This document shows, piece after piece, positions 36,186 to 48,335 of a stretch of DNA of 64,000 bases. Numbering within the stretch: the stretch's first letter is position 1; each line of letters begins with the position of its first letter. Origin of the DNA: Sorex araneus (taxonomy: Eukaryota > Chordata > Mammalia > Eulipotyphla > Soricidae); NCBI RefSeq assembly GCF_027595985.1, contig NC_073307.1:120817678-120881677 (forward strand), in the 5' to 3' direction. Under the pieces are notes generated by a model, which saw only the letters and a list, made by a program, of their open reading frames with translations, was not told the origin of the DNA and did not search any database. Both the position numbers and the translations under genes were made by a program.

Positions 36186-37780
36186 CATCTCTAAGGACCT
36201 GATTTTCCCACTAGTTTCCTATGCCATGTCCCATTGCACACTGGAGGGGAGTTTTCCTGGCAGGATGTAAGGGCAGCATCAGGACTCTGAGCCCAGCCTT
36301 CTTCTGTTCTGGGCCTTCTTTTCTTCAGAAACACGAACTATGTGATATGTCAGTGAGTGAGAATGGCCCACTGACATTCAAAGAGGCCACAAGGAGTTGA
36401 AGGAATATGATCCACGAGTGCCTGGTCTGTTAGGGCTCATGGGCCAGTGATCTGGAAAGAGTAACCTCTAACTCATATTCATTAATGTGCTAATGGCTAA
36501 CATTTGCAGGGTGAAATGTTTTCCAACTAGAAGATGAAAGATGAGTGGGGAAAAGTTTGAAAGCAAGAAAAAATTGAATCACATGCAAAAACTAAAAGCC
36601 ATTAAATAGAACCATCACCAGAATGAGCATGCATAATAAGAAGTATCATTACTCCTCCAAATTTGGGAACTTAGTTTGTTTAAGTGTATTCATTACACAT
36701 GCACAATGGTTACTTTTACCTTCTCTGAGTTCAAAAGTTAAAAGACCCTAGTGAGCATCTGCTAATATAAAGAATATGCTTGTGATGATACTTAAAAACT
36801 CACCCAATTTGTACTATTCTAGTACACAAAAGGGCACCTAAGCAACATTGTGGTGAGAAAGTCAAATGGAAGCCCCAGGTGTTTCAGTGACAGGTACTGA
36901 TTCCTTGCATACCATTGATATAGTGCTGTTCTGAAACTCCATGTTTGAATTAGATGCTTTTCCTTTTCCAATCCTACAGATGGACATGTAGAATGGAATG
37001 GCACCTAATAAAGGAGATGGGATGAAAAGATACTAGTAAGTCTTATTCCAGATCCTAGGAGAAATATAATGATGAGATTTTTTCTATAACCTGAATTGAA
37101 CAATTTCAAAAGTTAAAAAAAAGTAAAAAAATAAGGAAAAGTTTTTAAAATTAAAAAAATTATTTTTAGTGTTTTTAATTTACAGTACTGTTATTGTAAG
37201 GTTTTGTGCATAAAATATCCCAGTACCACACATCCCACTGTGATTCCACTTTCCATCGTCAGTGTCCCCATGTCCAATCCCCTCCATCTCTTTTCCTCCC
37301 TTATCTCCTCAGCATCAGGGGTTTCCTACTGGAGAACATTTCTCAGTTTTTGTTGGTCTTTGGCATTTGGTTCCCTGACATTATTTCTTTATATGAGACA
37401 GATTATTCTATATATGTCCTTCTCCTTCTAATTTCACTTACTCTAAGATCCATCCACATAGCAAGCAGTGAATTGAATGTTATATGAAGCCTCCCTAGAA
37501 CAATGCTCAAAGGCACAAGTCCCTTGCTGCTAGGAAAAGACAACCACTGTTCTACAAAGCAGAATTGTCAAGTGGTTAGAAGGTATCCCCCTAGCCAGAG
37601 CAGTGAAAGGAGGACTCATTTTCCTAGAGATGATAACTAAACTACCAAATCCCTCTCGGTTTCTGCACTCTTGATGGCCTGATGAGAAGAAGTAAAGTAC
37701 AAACATACAGGGCACATGTCCTATTCATTCATGTCACTGAACACCAATGTCAGTTGTGATAGATTCTTGTCTAGTCTTTT
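36186..37780. other. Unit 3 upstream and terminal flank, no gene seen
   Basis: Matches unit 1 around 7400-7800 and 9126-9830 in patches. Nothing coding is supported. Confidence 0.5.
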
Positions 37781-38318
37781 TTCAAAAAAATGAATCACCG
37801 TGAGATACAGCTACAGACTTACAAACTTTCATGATTATGTTTCAGTCATACATAATCCCCCCCCACACCCTGCCTCTGTGACAGGCACTTTCCTTTTACT
37901 TTCTCTCTTTTGGGGCATTATGATTTGCAATAAAGGTACTAAGTGGCCATCATGTTTAGTCCATAGTGTACTCTCAGCACACATCTCCAATCCTGAGCGA
38001 GCCATCCAAATATCATTCACTAAGTGGTCCCTTCTCTATCCCAGCCGTCTCTTCCCCCAGCTTGTGAGGCCAACTTCCAAGCCTTGGAGTGATCCTACTG
38101 GTCCTTGTATCTACTATCCCTGGGTGCTGAATGTCCTATTCTGTTACTTTATATTCCCAAATTATTGCAGTCATTCTATGTCTGTCCTTCTCTCTGTGAC
38201 TCATTTCACTTAGCATGATACTTCCATGTTGATCCACATGCAAATTTCATGATTTCATCTTTTTCTAACAGCTGCATAGTAGTATCCATTGTGTAGAGCT
38301 ACACAATGGAGGATTGTA
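37781..38318 (-). mobile_element. L1 3' end fragment
   Basis: Minus-strand L1 3' UTR (AATGAATCACCGTGAGATAC start, C-rich stretch at 37857-37870, CTGACTCAT-type end of ORF2 near 38200), 5'-truncated near 38310 beside a perfect palindrome. Confidence 0.8.
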
Positions 38319-38492
38319 ATTTTTTTCTTTTTGGGTTACACCCAGTGATGCTCAGGGGTTACTCCTGATTCTGCATTGAGGAATTAGTCCTAGCTGTGCT
38401 TGGAGGACCAAATAAGATGCCGGGGAATGAACCTGGGTTGGCTGCATGCAAGGCAAGTGCCCTACATGCTGTGGTATTCCTCTGGCCCTAAG
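38319..38492 (-). mobile_element. A-tailed tRNA SINE
   Basis: Minus-strand copy of the second SINE type: T-rich start, GTTACACCCAGTGATGCTCA body, GGTTGGCTGCATGCAAGGCA head. Confidence 0.85.
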
Positions 38493-38713
38493 GCTTATTT
38501 TTTTTGTCCCCTGAAATAAACTTAGAAACCTGAACCTTCTTCATGTTTGTTGTTGTTTATAATAATGCTCACTATTATAAGCTTATGTAGTACTATTCAC
38601 TTTGTCTATTTGTTGTAATAGTATTATTAACACAGAAGAAAATAAATTAAGGAGAATAAATGACTTGGGATCTGAGTAGGTCAACATAGATCCTGATCTA
38701 GGGGCCACGCCTT

Positions 38714-38990
38714 ATTTGCAAAATAAACCAAGTATGGACAACCAGAAATTATGCAAAATCACTGTTTGCAATGACTTAAATGCAAATAAATATTGCTCAG
38801 AATTGTATTTCCCCTCCCCTGAAAAATAAGAGTGCAAAACATTTCTTCATCAGTGGTGTCTACAGTGTGGGATGACACATACTTAGACATTTTTGATGTT
38901 TGTGAAATTTGACAGGATCACCAAAGTAGGGCCATTAAAATATATGTGTATATAAATACATATAAATGTCATATATTGTCCCTCCCTTAG
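38714..38990. repeat. MRGPR segmental duplication, fragment of unit 4
   Basis: Jumps into sequence equivalent to 11766-12200 (AAATAAACCAAGTATGGACA) and leaves it near 38990. The start of the unit is missing, so a deletion occurred at the unit 3/4 junction. Confidence 0.7.
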
Positions 38991-41009
38991 TTGAGGAGTG
39001 GATAAGGAGTTCACTCTGGCAATGTGCTCGAAGCCCCACATAGAGGTAGGTCTTGATACTTGTAAAGACCAATAATGACTGGAGAACAGAGAGATCCTAC
39101 ATTCTGACCTACACTTCCTTTTCAAGGCTAAATTGTAATAGTGACAGTTGATTCAAAAGAATTTCAGAAGGAACTGAGTTCCTTCATAAAGGGGGTTCAC
39201 ATTCACAACAAGACAATTGGGATTTTCAAGGGGGGGGGTTTCCTTAATCTATCTACCTACATCATACTTCCCTAGAGATGTTGCCACCTTTAATTCTTAA
39301 AGGGAAAATGGTCAAAGTTCCATCTTCTGGAGCTGCTTCTTGCTGACACAGAGACGCTGAACCTGCCTGCACAAGGGATGAAATCTCAAGCTACCTTACT
39401 TTTTAATGAGGCCCAAGCAATGCATTCGAAAGATCAGTTAGGCTAAGGAATGCTACTTTGAAATGACCGAAGCTTTGAGGCAGAAAACATATGAAATGCT
39501 CAAATGCTCAGGGTACAAGAACCAATCATCAATAGCATAGGAAACTTAGTGCTGAGTTAATTCCTCTTACTGGCCTGTTCATTCCTTTCACTAATATTCC
39601 ACTGCATTAGTCCAGGTGTCAGTAATTTTCAACTTCCCTTTAGATACCTTGTTCTAATGCCCATTCTTCCTCTTCTGCAGAGTGTTCTGTCTTAGAGGAA
39701 ATGTTCTCCAAATGGGGTATTAATCCCATGATGGAAAAGAATTGAGAGCTGTTAAAAATCTCTGTTCTCTCTATATGTATTAACTAAGAATGAATACTTA
39801 GAACCATTTTAGATGTCCACTATCAGTACTTTAAACAATTGACAGGCTGGGCGAATTCAATTGATCCTGCCCTTTGGGCTAAGGTTTCCTCTGGTAAAGC
39901 TCTGGCTTCCTCTTTTCTAGCCAGACTGATGGAAGCATGTTCAACATTAAGTTTCTTTATAGACTTGACAATTTACTTACTAAATTACCCAATTATTCAA
40001 CTACCTTTGTAGAACTAAAATATGATTCTAATAGAAAGCAAGTTACAGAAACATGGTTCTCCCTCCTCCTTCATCTTAAATTTGCCAGACAGCTTAACAA
40101 ACCTGACTTGTTCTTTTGCATAAACAAAGCAAGATAGAAGCTCTCTCCATTTGGGGTACCCGTTACTTACTGAGAAGTCCTGGGGATTAGTCAAAGACAG
40201 AGCAGGAGACACGCCAATAACAGCATTTAATGTTTTACCTCACGTTAGATCTACCTCAGGATCAGCCATCAGATGTGAATATCATGTGATCGGGTCCCAA
40301 GAAGAACTAGAGTTAGAGTCTTTATCTAGAACTGAATGTAACCTCTGGCCTCCTGCCCTCCTAGGAGTGTCCTGGCAGTCAGGAATACATCACCTCCCAT
40401 CTTTAGAGCTGGGAGAGATCTCAGCTTCCATTTTTTGACACTGATGGCTGGACATGGGCCGAATCACTCATTGTTGATTTCCAGCAACCTCATTTTCCAT
40501 GGCACATATGATGTCCAGTCCTTCCTTAAGTGAGCCTGCCTTTAGGGTCTCCCTGAGGTTTATAGGGTACTTGAAACAGTAGCTGTCAAATGCCTGTTCC
40601 TGTCATTTAGACAAATTCCCTGACTATTTCCCTGGAAGAGGGCTTTTGGGGTCCCAGAGCTGGTTTTCCTGTCTGCACTAGGGTTAGGCCCTATTGCCGA
40701 GAGGAAAGGCTTTTGTCTGGGTTCATGCAAACAAACATAGTGCCTTAATGCTTCATGGTACTAAGGAGAGAAAAGCACATATTTCACCCTCACTCACAAT
40801 GAGATATACTTGTGTGCTATGAGTCCTAGTCAAAAGAAGTATTAAGTTCTGTAGAAATAGAATATACAGCTTAACAACATCATGGCTAATTCATTCAGTT
40901 CCATGTTGAAAACCTTGATTTCCAATTATCTAAGAGCATGTAACAGGAGTCAGGATACTAGAACAATTCTGCAAATTATATATTTATTTATTTTTATTAT
41001 TACTTAATT
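38991..41009. other. Non-repeat stretch, possible decayed exon or processed copy
   Basis: No mobile element recognised. Between about 39850 and 40440 the plus strand has two adjacent open stretches (39937-40137 and 40151-40438) with ordinary-looking amino-acid composition, separated by a stop. A neighbouring frame is also open across 39870-39960. That pattern could be a frame-damaged coding fragment, but the gene was not recognised and no splice sites are convincing. Confidence 0.3.
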
Positions 41010-41502
41010 AATCAATTAATTTTTATTAATGAGTCCCCATGAGGTTACAGTTACAGAGTTTCGTGCTTGTGTTACAGTCATACATTGCTCAAGTACTCAT
41101 CCCTTCAGCAGTACTTATTCTCCTCCACCTATGGCCCCAGGATCCCTCTCACCCTCCCATCCTGTCCCCCCCACCCCACTCTGCCCCTGTGACAGGGAAT
41201 TCATTTCTGTTCTTTCTCTCCTTTTGGGTGTTGTGGTTTGCATTGGAGGTACTGGGTGGCTATCGTGTTTATCTATAGTCTGTTTTCAACCTGCTTCTTC
41301 CATCCTGAGTGGATCCTCCACAATACTTTAGTTGGTGTTCCCTTTTCTATCTGAGCTGCCTTTTACCCCAGTATATGAGGCCGGCTTCCAGGCCATAGAC
41401 CAAATATCCTGGTACTTATTGCTACTATTATTGGGTGTTAGTCTTCCATTCTGTTGTTTTATATTCCACATATGAGTGCAATTTTTCTATGTCTGTCTCT
41501 TT

Positions 41503-41640
41503 TTTCTTTTTTTAATTCATTTATCATTTATTCTTTTATTGAATCACCATGTGGAAAGTTACAAAGCTTTCAGGTTTAAGTCTCAGTTATACAATGCTCG
41601 AACACCCATCCCTTCACCAATGCACATATCCCACCACCAT
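41503..41640 (-). mobile_element. L1-like-tailed retroposon, short copy in L1
   Basis: Minus-strand 3' end of the 7823-8899 family, flanked by GTCTCTTT (41495-41502 and 41641-41648). The uninterrupted L1 is seen near 27750. Confidence 0.8.
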
Positions 41641-43945
41641 GTCTCTTTCTTTTGGACTCATTTCATTTAGCATGCTACTTTCCATGTTGATCCACTTATA
41701 TGCAAAGTTCATGACTTCATACTTCCTGACTACTGAGTAGTATTCCACTGTGTAGATGTACCAAAGTTTCTTTAAACCAGTCATCTGTTCGTGGGCATTC
41801 GGGCTTTTTCCAAATTCTGGCTATTGTAAATAGTGCTTTGATGAACATATAGATGCAGATGTCATTTTGACTGTACTTTTTTGCCTCTCTGGGATATATT
41901 TCCAGAAGTATTGTTGGGTCAAATGGGAGCTCAATTTCTAATTTTTTGAGAAGTGACCATATTGTCTTCCAAAAGGGCTGAACCAGTTGGCATTCCCACC
42001 AGCAGTGTAGGGGGGTCCCTTTCTACAACATCCACGCCAGCAGTGGTTTCTTTTGTTCTTTTGGATGTGAGTCAGTCTCTGTGGTGTGAGGTGGTATCTC
42101 ATAGTTGTTTTGATCTGCATCTCCCTGATGATTAGTGATGAAGAGCATTTTTTCATATATCTTTTAGCCATTTGCATTTCTTCCTTGAGAAAGTTTCTGT
42201 TCATTTCTTCTCCCCATTTTTTTGATGGGATTGAACATTTTCTTCTTGTAGAGTTAAACCAGTGCCTTATATACCCTTGATATCAACCCCTTATCAGATG
42301 GGTATTGGGTGAATATCCTTTCCCATTCTGTAGATTCTCTTTGCATTCTGGTCACTGTATCTTTTGAGGTGCAGAAGCTTCTTAGGTTAATAAACTCCCA
42401 TTTGTTTATCTGTTTCCACTTGGTTGCTCAGCTGTGTGTCATCTTTGAAGATAACTTAAGTTTCAATACCATAGAGGGTTTTGCCGACCTTGTCTTCAAT
42501 GTACCTTATGGATTCTGGTCTGATATTGAGGACTTTAATCCATTTTGATCTGACTTTTGTGCATGGTGTTAGGTTGAGGTCTAAGCCCATTTTTTTTGCA
42601 TGTGATTGTCCAGTTATGCCAGCACCATTTGTTGAAGAGGTTTTCCTTACTCCACTACACATTTCTTGCTCCCTAATCAAAGATCAGATGATTATATATT
42701 TGGGGTTGCATGTAGGGATATTGCACCCTGTTCCATTGATCTGTGGCTGTGCCTTTATTCCAGTACTATGCTATTTAAATTGTTACCACTTTGTAGTAGA
42801 GTTTGAAGTTTGGGAGGGTGATGCCTCCCATCTTCTTTTTCCCAAGAATTGCTTTAGCTATTCGTGGGCGTTTATTGTTCCATATGAATTTCAGGATTGC
42901 TTGATTCATTTCTTTGAAGAAATTCATGGGTATCCTTATAGGGATATCACTGAATCTGTATAGTGCTTTGGGGAGTATTGCCATTTTGACAATGTTAAGT
43001 CTTCCTATCCATGAGCAGGGAATATGTTTCCATTTCCTCATGTCCTCTTTTTTTTTGTGGGTTAGAGTTTTATAGTTTTCTTTGCAGAGGTCCTTTACCT
43101 CCTTAGTTAGGCTGATTCTGAGGCACTTGATTTTCTGGGACACAATTGAGAATGGGATTTTTTTTAATGTCACCTTCTTTTGTTTCTTTATTGGTGTATA
43201 GGAAGGCCATGGATTTTCGGGTATTGATTTTATAGCCTGCAACTTTGCTGTTCAAGTCTATTGTTTCTAGGACTTTCTTAGTGGAGGTTTCAGGGATCTC
43301 TAGGTAATGAATCATGTCATCTGCAAATAGTGAGTGCTTTATTTCTTCATTTCCTATCTGGATGCACTTAATGCCTTTTTCTTGTCTAATTGCTATTGCA
43401 AGTACTTCCAGTACTATGTTGAACAGAAGTGGTTAGAGTGGGCATCCTTGTCTTGTCACTGATCTTAGAGGGAAGGCCCTTAGTGTTTGTCCATTGAGGA
43501 TAATGCTTGCCATGCGTTTGTGGTAGATGGACTCAACTACCTTGAAGAAAGTTTCTTGTAAGGCCATTTTAGTGAGACTTTTCATCATAAATGGGTGTTG
43601 GATGTTTTCAAATGCTTTCTTTGCATCTATTGAAATGATCATATGGTTTTTATTTTTACTTTTGTTGATACGATGGATTATGTTAATTTATTTCTGAATG
43701 TTAAACCATCCTTGCATCCCCGGGATGAATCCTACTTGGTCGTGATGTATGATCTTTTTCATGAGTTGTTGGATTCTATTTGCTAATATTTTGTTGAGAA
43801 TCTTTTCATCCATGTTTATTAGGGATATTGGCCTGTAGGTTTCTTTGTTAATGGTGTCTTTGTTTGCTTTTGGTATTAGGGAGATATGAGTCTCATAGAA
43901 ACTGTTTGGTAGAGTTCATGTTTCTTCAATTTCCTGGAAAAGCTT

Positions 43946-44117
43946 TTTTTTTTCTTTTTGGGTCACACCCGGCCATGCACAGGGGTTACTCCTGGCTCTG
44001 CACTCAGGAATTACTCCTGGAAGTGCTTAGGGGACCATATGGGATGCTGGGGATTGAACTCGGGTTGGCCGCGTGTAAGGCAAACGCCCTACCCGCTGTG
44101 CTATTGCTCCAGCCCCC
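43946..44117 (-). mobile_element. A-tailed tRNA SINE in L1
   Basis: Well-preserved minus-strand copy. Reverse complement begins GGGGCTGGAGCAATAGCACA and carries a B box (GAGTTCAATCCCC). Flanked by TTCCTGGAAAAGCTT / TTCCTGGAAAAACTT. It shares a similar tRNA head with the RTE-tailed SINE but has a different body and a poly-A end. Confidence 0.9.
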
Positions 44118-45885
44118 ATTCCTGGAAAAACTTTAGGAGAACTGGCAACAGGTCTTATTGAAATGTTTAGAAGAATTCGCTAGTGAATCCATCCAGGCCT
44201 AGGCTTTTGGTTTTGGGAAGGCATTTTATTACAGTTTCAATTTCCTTGATATTAATGGGTTTATTCAGGTATTCCCAGTCTTTTTGATTCAGTCTTTGGA
44301 GATTGTAGGAATCAAGGAATTTATCCATTTCTTTTTAGGTTGTCTTGTTTTGTGGCATACAGATTTTCAAAGTAGTCTCTGATGGTCTTTTGAACTTCAT
44401 TGGTTTCTGTTCTGCTATCCCCCTTTTCATTTCTGATTCAGTTTATTAGGGTTCTATCTCTCTCTTTCTTTGTGAGTCTTGCTAGTGGTTTATCAATCTT
44501 GTTTATTTTCTCAAAGAACCAGCTCTTTGTTTCATTGATCTTTTGGATTGTTTTTTGGGTTTACATATCGTTAATTTCTGCTCTAACTTTTTATTATTTC
44601 TTTCCTTTGGTCTGGCTTAGGTTCCTTTTGCTGGTCCTTTTCTAAGATCTTGAGCTGTGAAGTAAATCTCATTATGTAGGCCCTTTATTCCTTCCTGAGG
44701 AATGTTTGCAGAGCTATAAAATTTCCCCTAAATACCTCTTTAGCTGTGTCTCATAGGTACTGGTAGCTTGTGTCTTAATTCTCATTTGTTTTGAGGTATC
44801 TTTTGATTTCTTCCTTCATTTTCTTCCTGATTCACTCATTGTTCCACAGGGAGTTGTTTTAATTCCCAGTTATTCGATTTGGTGTTCTGCGTCTGTGTGT
44901 CATTAGCTTCTATTTTCAGAGCATCGTGGTCTGAAAAGATGGTTGATACAATTTCTATCTTGCTGATTCTATTGAGATATGTTTTGTGGCCCAGCATGTG
45001 GTCTATTTTGGAAAATGTTCCATGTGCACTGGAGAAAAATGTATATTCTTTCTTTTGGGGGTGTAAAGCCCTGTATAGGTCTATTAAGCCTCTCATTTCT
45101 GTTTGTTCCTTCAGAGCCATTGTTTCCTTGCTGAGTTTTGTTCTTGTCCATCTATCCAGAGATGATAAGGCGGTGTTGACATCTCTGACTACTGTTGTGG
45201 TGCTAGTGATGTCCTCCTTATAATCTGTTAGGAGTTGTTTTAAATATCCAGCTGGTCATTCATTAGGTGCCTATGCATTTAAGAGTGTGATTTCTTCCTG
45301 TTGTACATATCTCTTGATGAATAGAGAATGATCTTCACTATCTCTTCTAATCTTTTTCAGCCTGAAATCTAACCCCAGCTTTTTTGAGGAGTTGTTTGCT
45401 TGTAGGATTGTTTTTCATCTTTTGACTTTGAGCCTGTGTTTGTTCTGACTGTTCAGGTGTGTTTCTTGTAGGCAGCAGAAAGTTGGGTTTAGAATCTGAA
45501 TCCATTTTGCTACTCTGGGTCTCTTGATTGGTGCATTTAAACCATTGACATTGAGAGAGATTATTGTCATGGGATTATCTTCCATCTTTCTGTAGGGTTT
45601 GTTGTTCTTGTCGGGTTTTTATTTGTCTTACAGCAGCCCCTCAAGTCCTTCTTTTAAGTTCAATTTTGAGTCCATGAAGTTCCTGAGTTGTTGTTTATCT
45701 GTAAAATAGTGTATGGTTCCTTCAAATTTAAGTAAGAGTTTAACCGGATAGAGTATTCTTGGTGAGGAGTTCATTTCACTGAGCTTTTTCACTATATGCC
45801 ACCATTGTATTCGGGCTTGGAGGGTTTCTTCTAATAGGTCTGATGTAAATCTAAGGGGTACTACTTTGTATTTGATTTCTGTGAA

Positions 45886-46617
45886 CCTGCAGATAATTTA
45901 AAAAATTTCTTTTAACAATACAGTTTGCTCACAGTTTTCTTAATATAGCTTGATCTACCAAGAAATTTGGAAAGAAGTTGCTAACCATTATCTCATTTAT
46001 CATGACTAAACTATACTCTGCAGTACTCTTTCAAAACCATTACATCCTCTTTTTTTCAGATATTCATATGCTCACATGCTCACAATTAAAGATCTTATTA
46101 CTTGGTAAAAGTTCACTTTACATTAGAAACTTTATCTTTAGAATTACAATTTCTAGGGAAATTGATATAAAAAATTAAAACACTCACAGAAAACAGGATA
46201 GTTATTTCTCATTTGGGTGTCACCCTCAGTTGCTGGGGTGCTCAGAGCTGTGTGCCTCAATCACGCACTTCCCCACCTTCAGAAACCAATAAAGCCAAAT
46301 GGGCTGCCTATAGCGGTTTGAATTTCAAATGTGACTTTTTTTCAGTAAATGAAAGCTGGTCTGGAGTCTCAGCAAGAAAGTCCAATATCTTTAACTATAA
46401 GGCACAATTTTGTGGTTTTAGTAGCTCCTGAAATTTAGGTTACCAACAATCTCAGAAATCAAACAAAACATTGGTAGGGTATAAATTTTGCAACTAATTC
46501 TATAACTTTAGAAACTCATATTTTAACCCATTTCGCTTTAAACTTGTTTTCATGTACCACATTAATTTCAACTCACATTCTAATAATTCAATGTAAATAC
46601 AAATATACATCAATATG
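45886..46617. other. Unassigned stretch
   Basis: A/T-rich sequence with no recognised gene or element. The short open frames have no domain. Confidence 0.4.
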
Positions 46618-46795
46618 CATCTCAGAAAGCCCGAAAATTTACCAAAAGTGTCCCACCCACACGGCATAGCCTGGCAAGCTACCTGTGGCATATCTGATAT
46701 GCCAAAAACAGTAACAACAAGTCTCACAAGGAGACGTTAATGGTGCCTGCTCCAGCAAATCAATGAGCAAGGGGATGACAGTGATGCCAGCATAA
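46618..46795 (+). mobile_element. RTE-tailed SINE, headless copy
   Basis: Starts in the middle block (CAGAAAGCCCGAAAATTTAC), then GGCATATCTGATATGCC and the RTE-type tail ending AGGGGATGACAGTGATGCCA. The tRNA head is missing. Confidence 0.8.
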
Positions 46796-47119
46796 GAAAA
46801 CCCTCAAACCACCAATTTTATAAGACAATAGAAAACCTTCCTTGGCTTAATTTTAAGAGTTCTTAATGATTCAAATCATAAGATTTTTATACCAGATTTC
46901 ACAATTCAAGCATGCTTTCAGACACTGAAAGAGGCCATTGATACTCACCAAACTTTTATATAGCAGCATTAAAAAAGAGTTGGACTGTCAATGTTTATGA
47001 AAGCATGAAAAAAACTTTGATTTGATGTAGCCTAATTTTATCTTTGCACTGTCTCAAAACACTGTTGTTGTTTTGTTGTTGTTGTTGTTTTGATTTGTTT
47101 TGTTTTTAACCAGGCAGGG
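46796..47119. other. Unassigned stretch with TTG repeat
   Basis: No gene seen. A short (TTG)n run lies at about 47063-47092. Confidence 0.5.
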
Positions 47120-47995
47120 GTCTCTCAACCAGTTTCTGCCAGGCCTGATGTAAGAGGTCTGGTCTGGGTGTCCTCCTGGTCCTGGAAAGAAAACTTTTGC
47201 CTTTAGCTTTTCAGAATGGTTCCTAGATCAAAAATACCTCCCGCTAGACAGCTAATGTTGAAAGCTGGCCATTCTGCAGAACAAAGAGTTATCAGTTAAC
47301 CTTTCTTCACTTCTATCTAGAGGTTTCTGCCCCTGGTCCTGAAATAGCTGAAATGGTCAGTCAAATTGGGGGAAAGGGAAAGTGGGGTCCACTGATTCTG
47401 ACCCATGACTAGATGGTGAATTAGGGGGCCAAAGACAGAAAGAATCACTAGAAAAGGGACAAACAGACAACACAAAAATACAACACTCAAACAACAAATA
47501 CATAACGGCCATAAAAGACTTCCTGACAATGCACTCTCCAGATTCAGATTCAGATTCAGGCACCCCCAAAGTTTCCTTACCAAAAAGCGTGCACCATTCT
47601 TGGGGCGTTTCAGGAATAGGGGGTACATCTCCCACACTACCGACCTGCGACCTTCCTATGCGTCTTTCTAGGTCCTCTGCCGGTTTCCCAGAATGGGCCC
47701 TTCTGCTAGTCCCAGCGTGCTGCCAGTTTTCTACAGAAGAAAGATCCGGCTCAATCCAGTATTACTAATCCAGCAAACCTGGATAAAGTTCCAATATCAT
47801 ATGTGTGAGGATCTCAACTGCTAGGGTTCATGACCCATGCACCAGATGTTATGCCTGAGTTTCAGATCCCCAGTTGTGGGGAGACCAAGTCCACACATGA
47901 TAGTGCAAAACAAAGGAACTTCATTACTAGCCCAAGCCAGCGCTAGCATGAGGTAGGGTCCAAGTCTCATCCAATACAATGGAATCTTGACAAAG
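47120..47995 (-). mobile_element. Class I endogenous retrovirus 5' fragment (LTR end, PBS, leader, gag start)
   Basis: Minus strand. 47847-47995 is the 3' part of a 5' LTR. 47827-47844 is a primer-binding-site-like sequence beginning TGGTGCAT, which best fits tRNA-Gly although degraded. A leader follows. A gag-like frame opens with MGQ at 47406 and stops at 47317; shifted frames down to about 47120 keep matrix-like content. The glycine at position 2 matches the myristoylation start of gammaretrovirus-like gag. Decayed, both ends lost, non-functional. Confidence 0.65.
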
Positions 47996-48335
47996 TTAGG
48001 AAGTGGTCACTGTTTCTTTTGAAGTGCAGACACTTCCTAGTTTAATGTAATTATTTATGTTTGCTTCCACTTGCATGGTCAGTGCTGTTTCGTCCTTAAA
48101 GATGCTTTTAGCTTCAATGTCATGAAGAGTTCTGCCTAAATTTTCTTCTGTGAACCTTATAGATTCATGTCTGATATTGAAGTCTTTAATCCACTTTGAT
48201 CTGACTATTGTGCCTGGCATTAGACAGAGGTCAGAGTTCATTTTTTTGCAGGTAGCTCTCCAGTTTTCCCAGCACCACTAGTTGAAGAGGCTTTCCTTGT
48301 TCCACTTTGCATTTCTTGCACCTTTGTCAAAGATT

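Larger units (their letters stand above)
18761..38713. repeat. MRGPR segmental duplication, unit 3
   Basis: Third direct unit. Its left flank matches 1-3600 in pieces (18815-20990, 22358-22550, 23400-24235). Its receptor (34255-36040) and right end (37150-38700) match unit 1. It is about twice the length of unit 1 because of later insertions, above all L1 at 25186-33162. Confidence 0.8.
41010..45885 (-). mobile_element. L1 LINE, 5'-truncated copy
   Basis: Minus-strand L1 from a T-rich 3' end (about 41010) through the 3' UTR and ORF2, stopping in the C-terminal part of ORF1 near 45885. Compared with the copy at 27249-32512, ORF2 is split into many short frames (for example 42775-43242 and 44836-45120), so it is inactive. 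Carries two nested insertions, 41503-41640 and 43946-44117. Confidence 0.88.
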
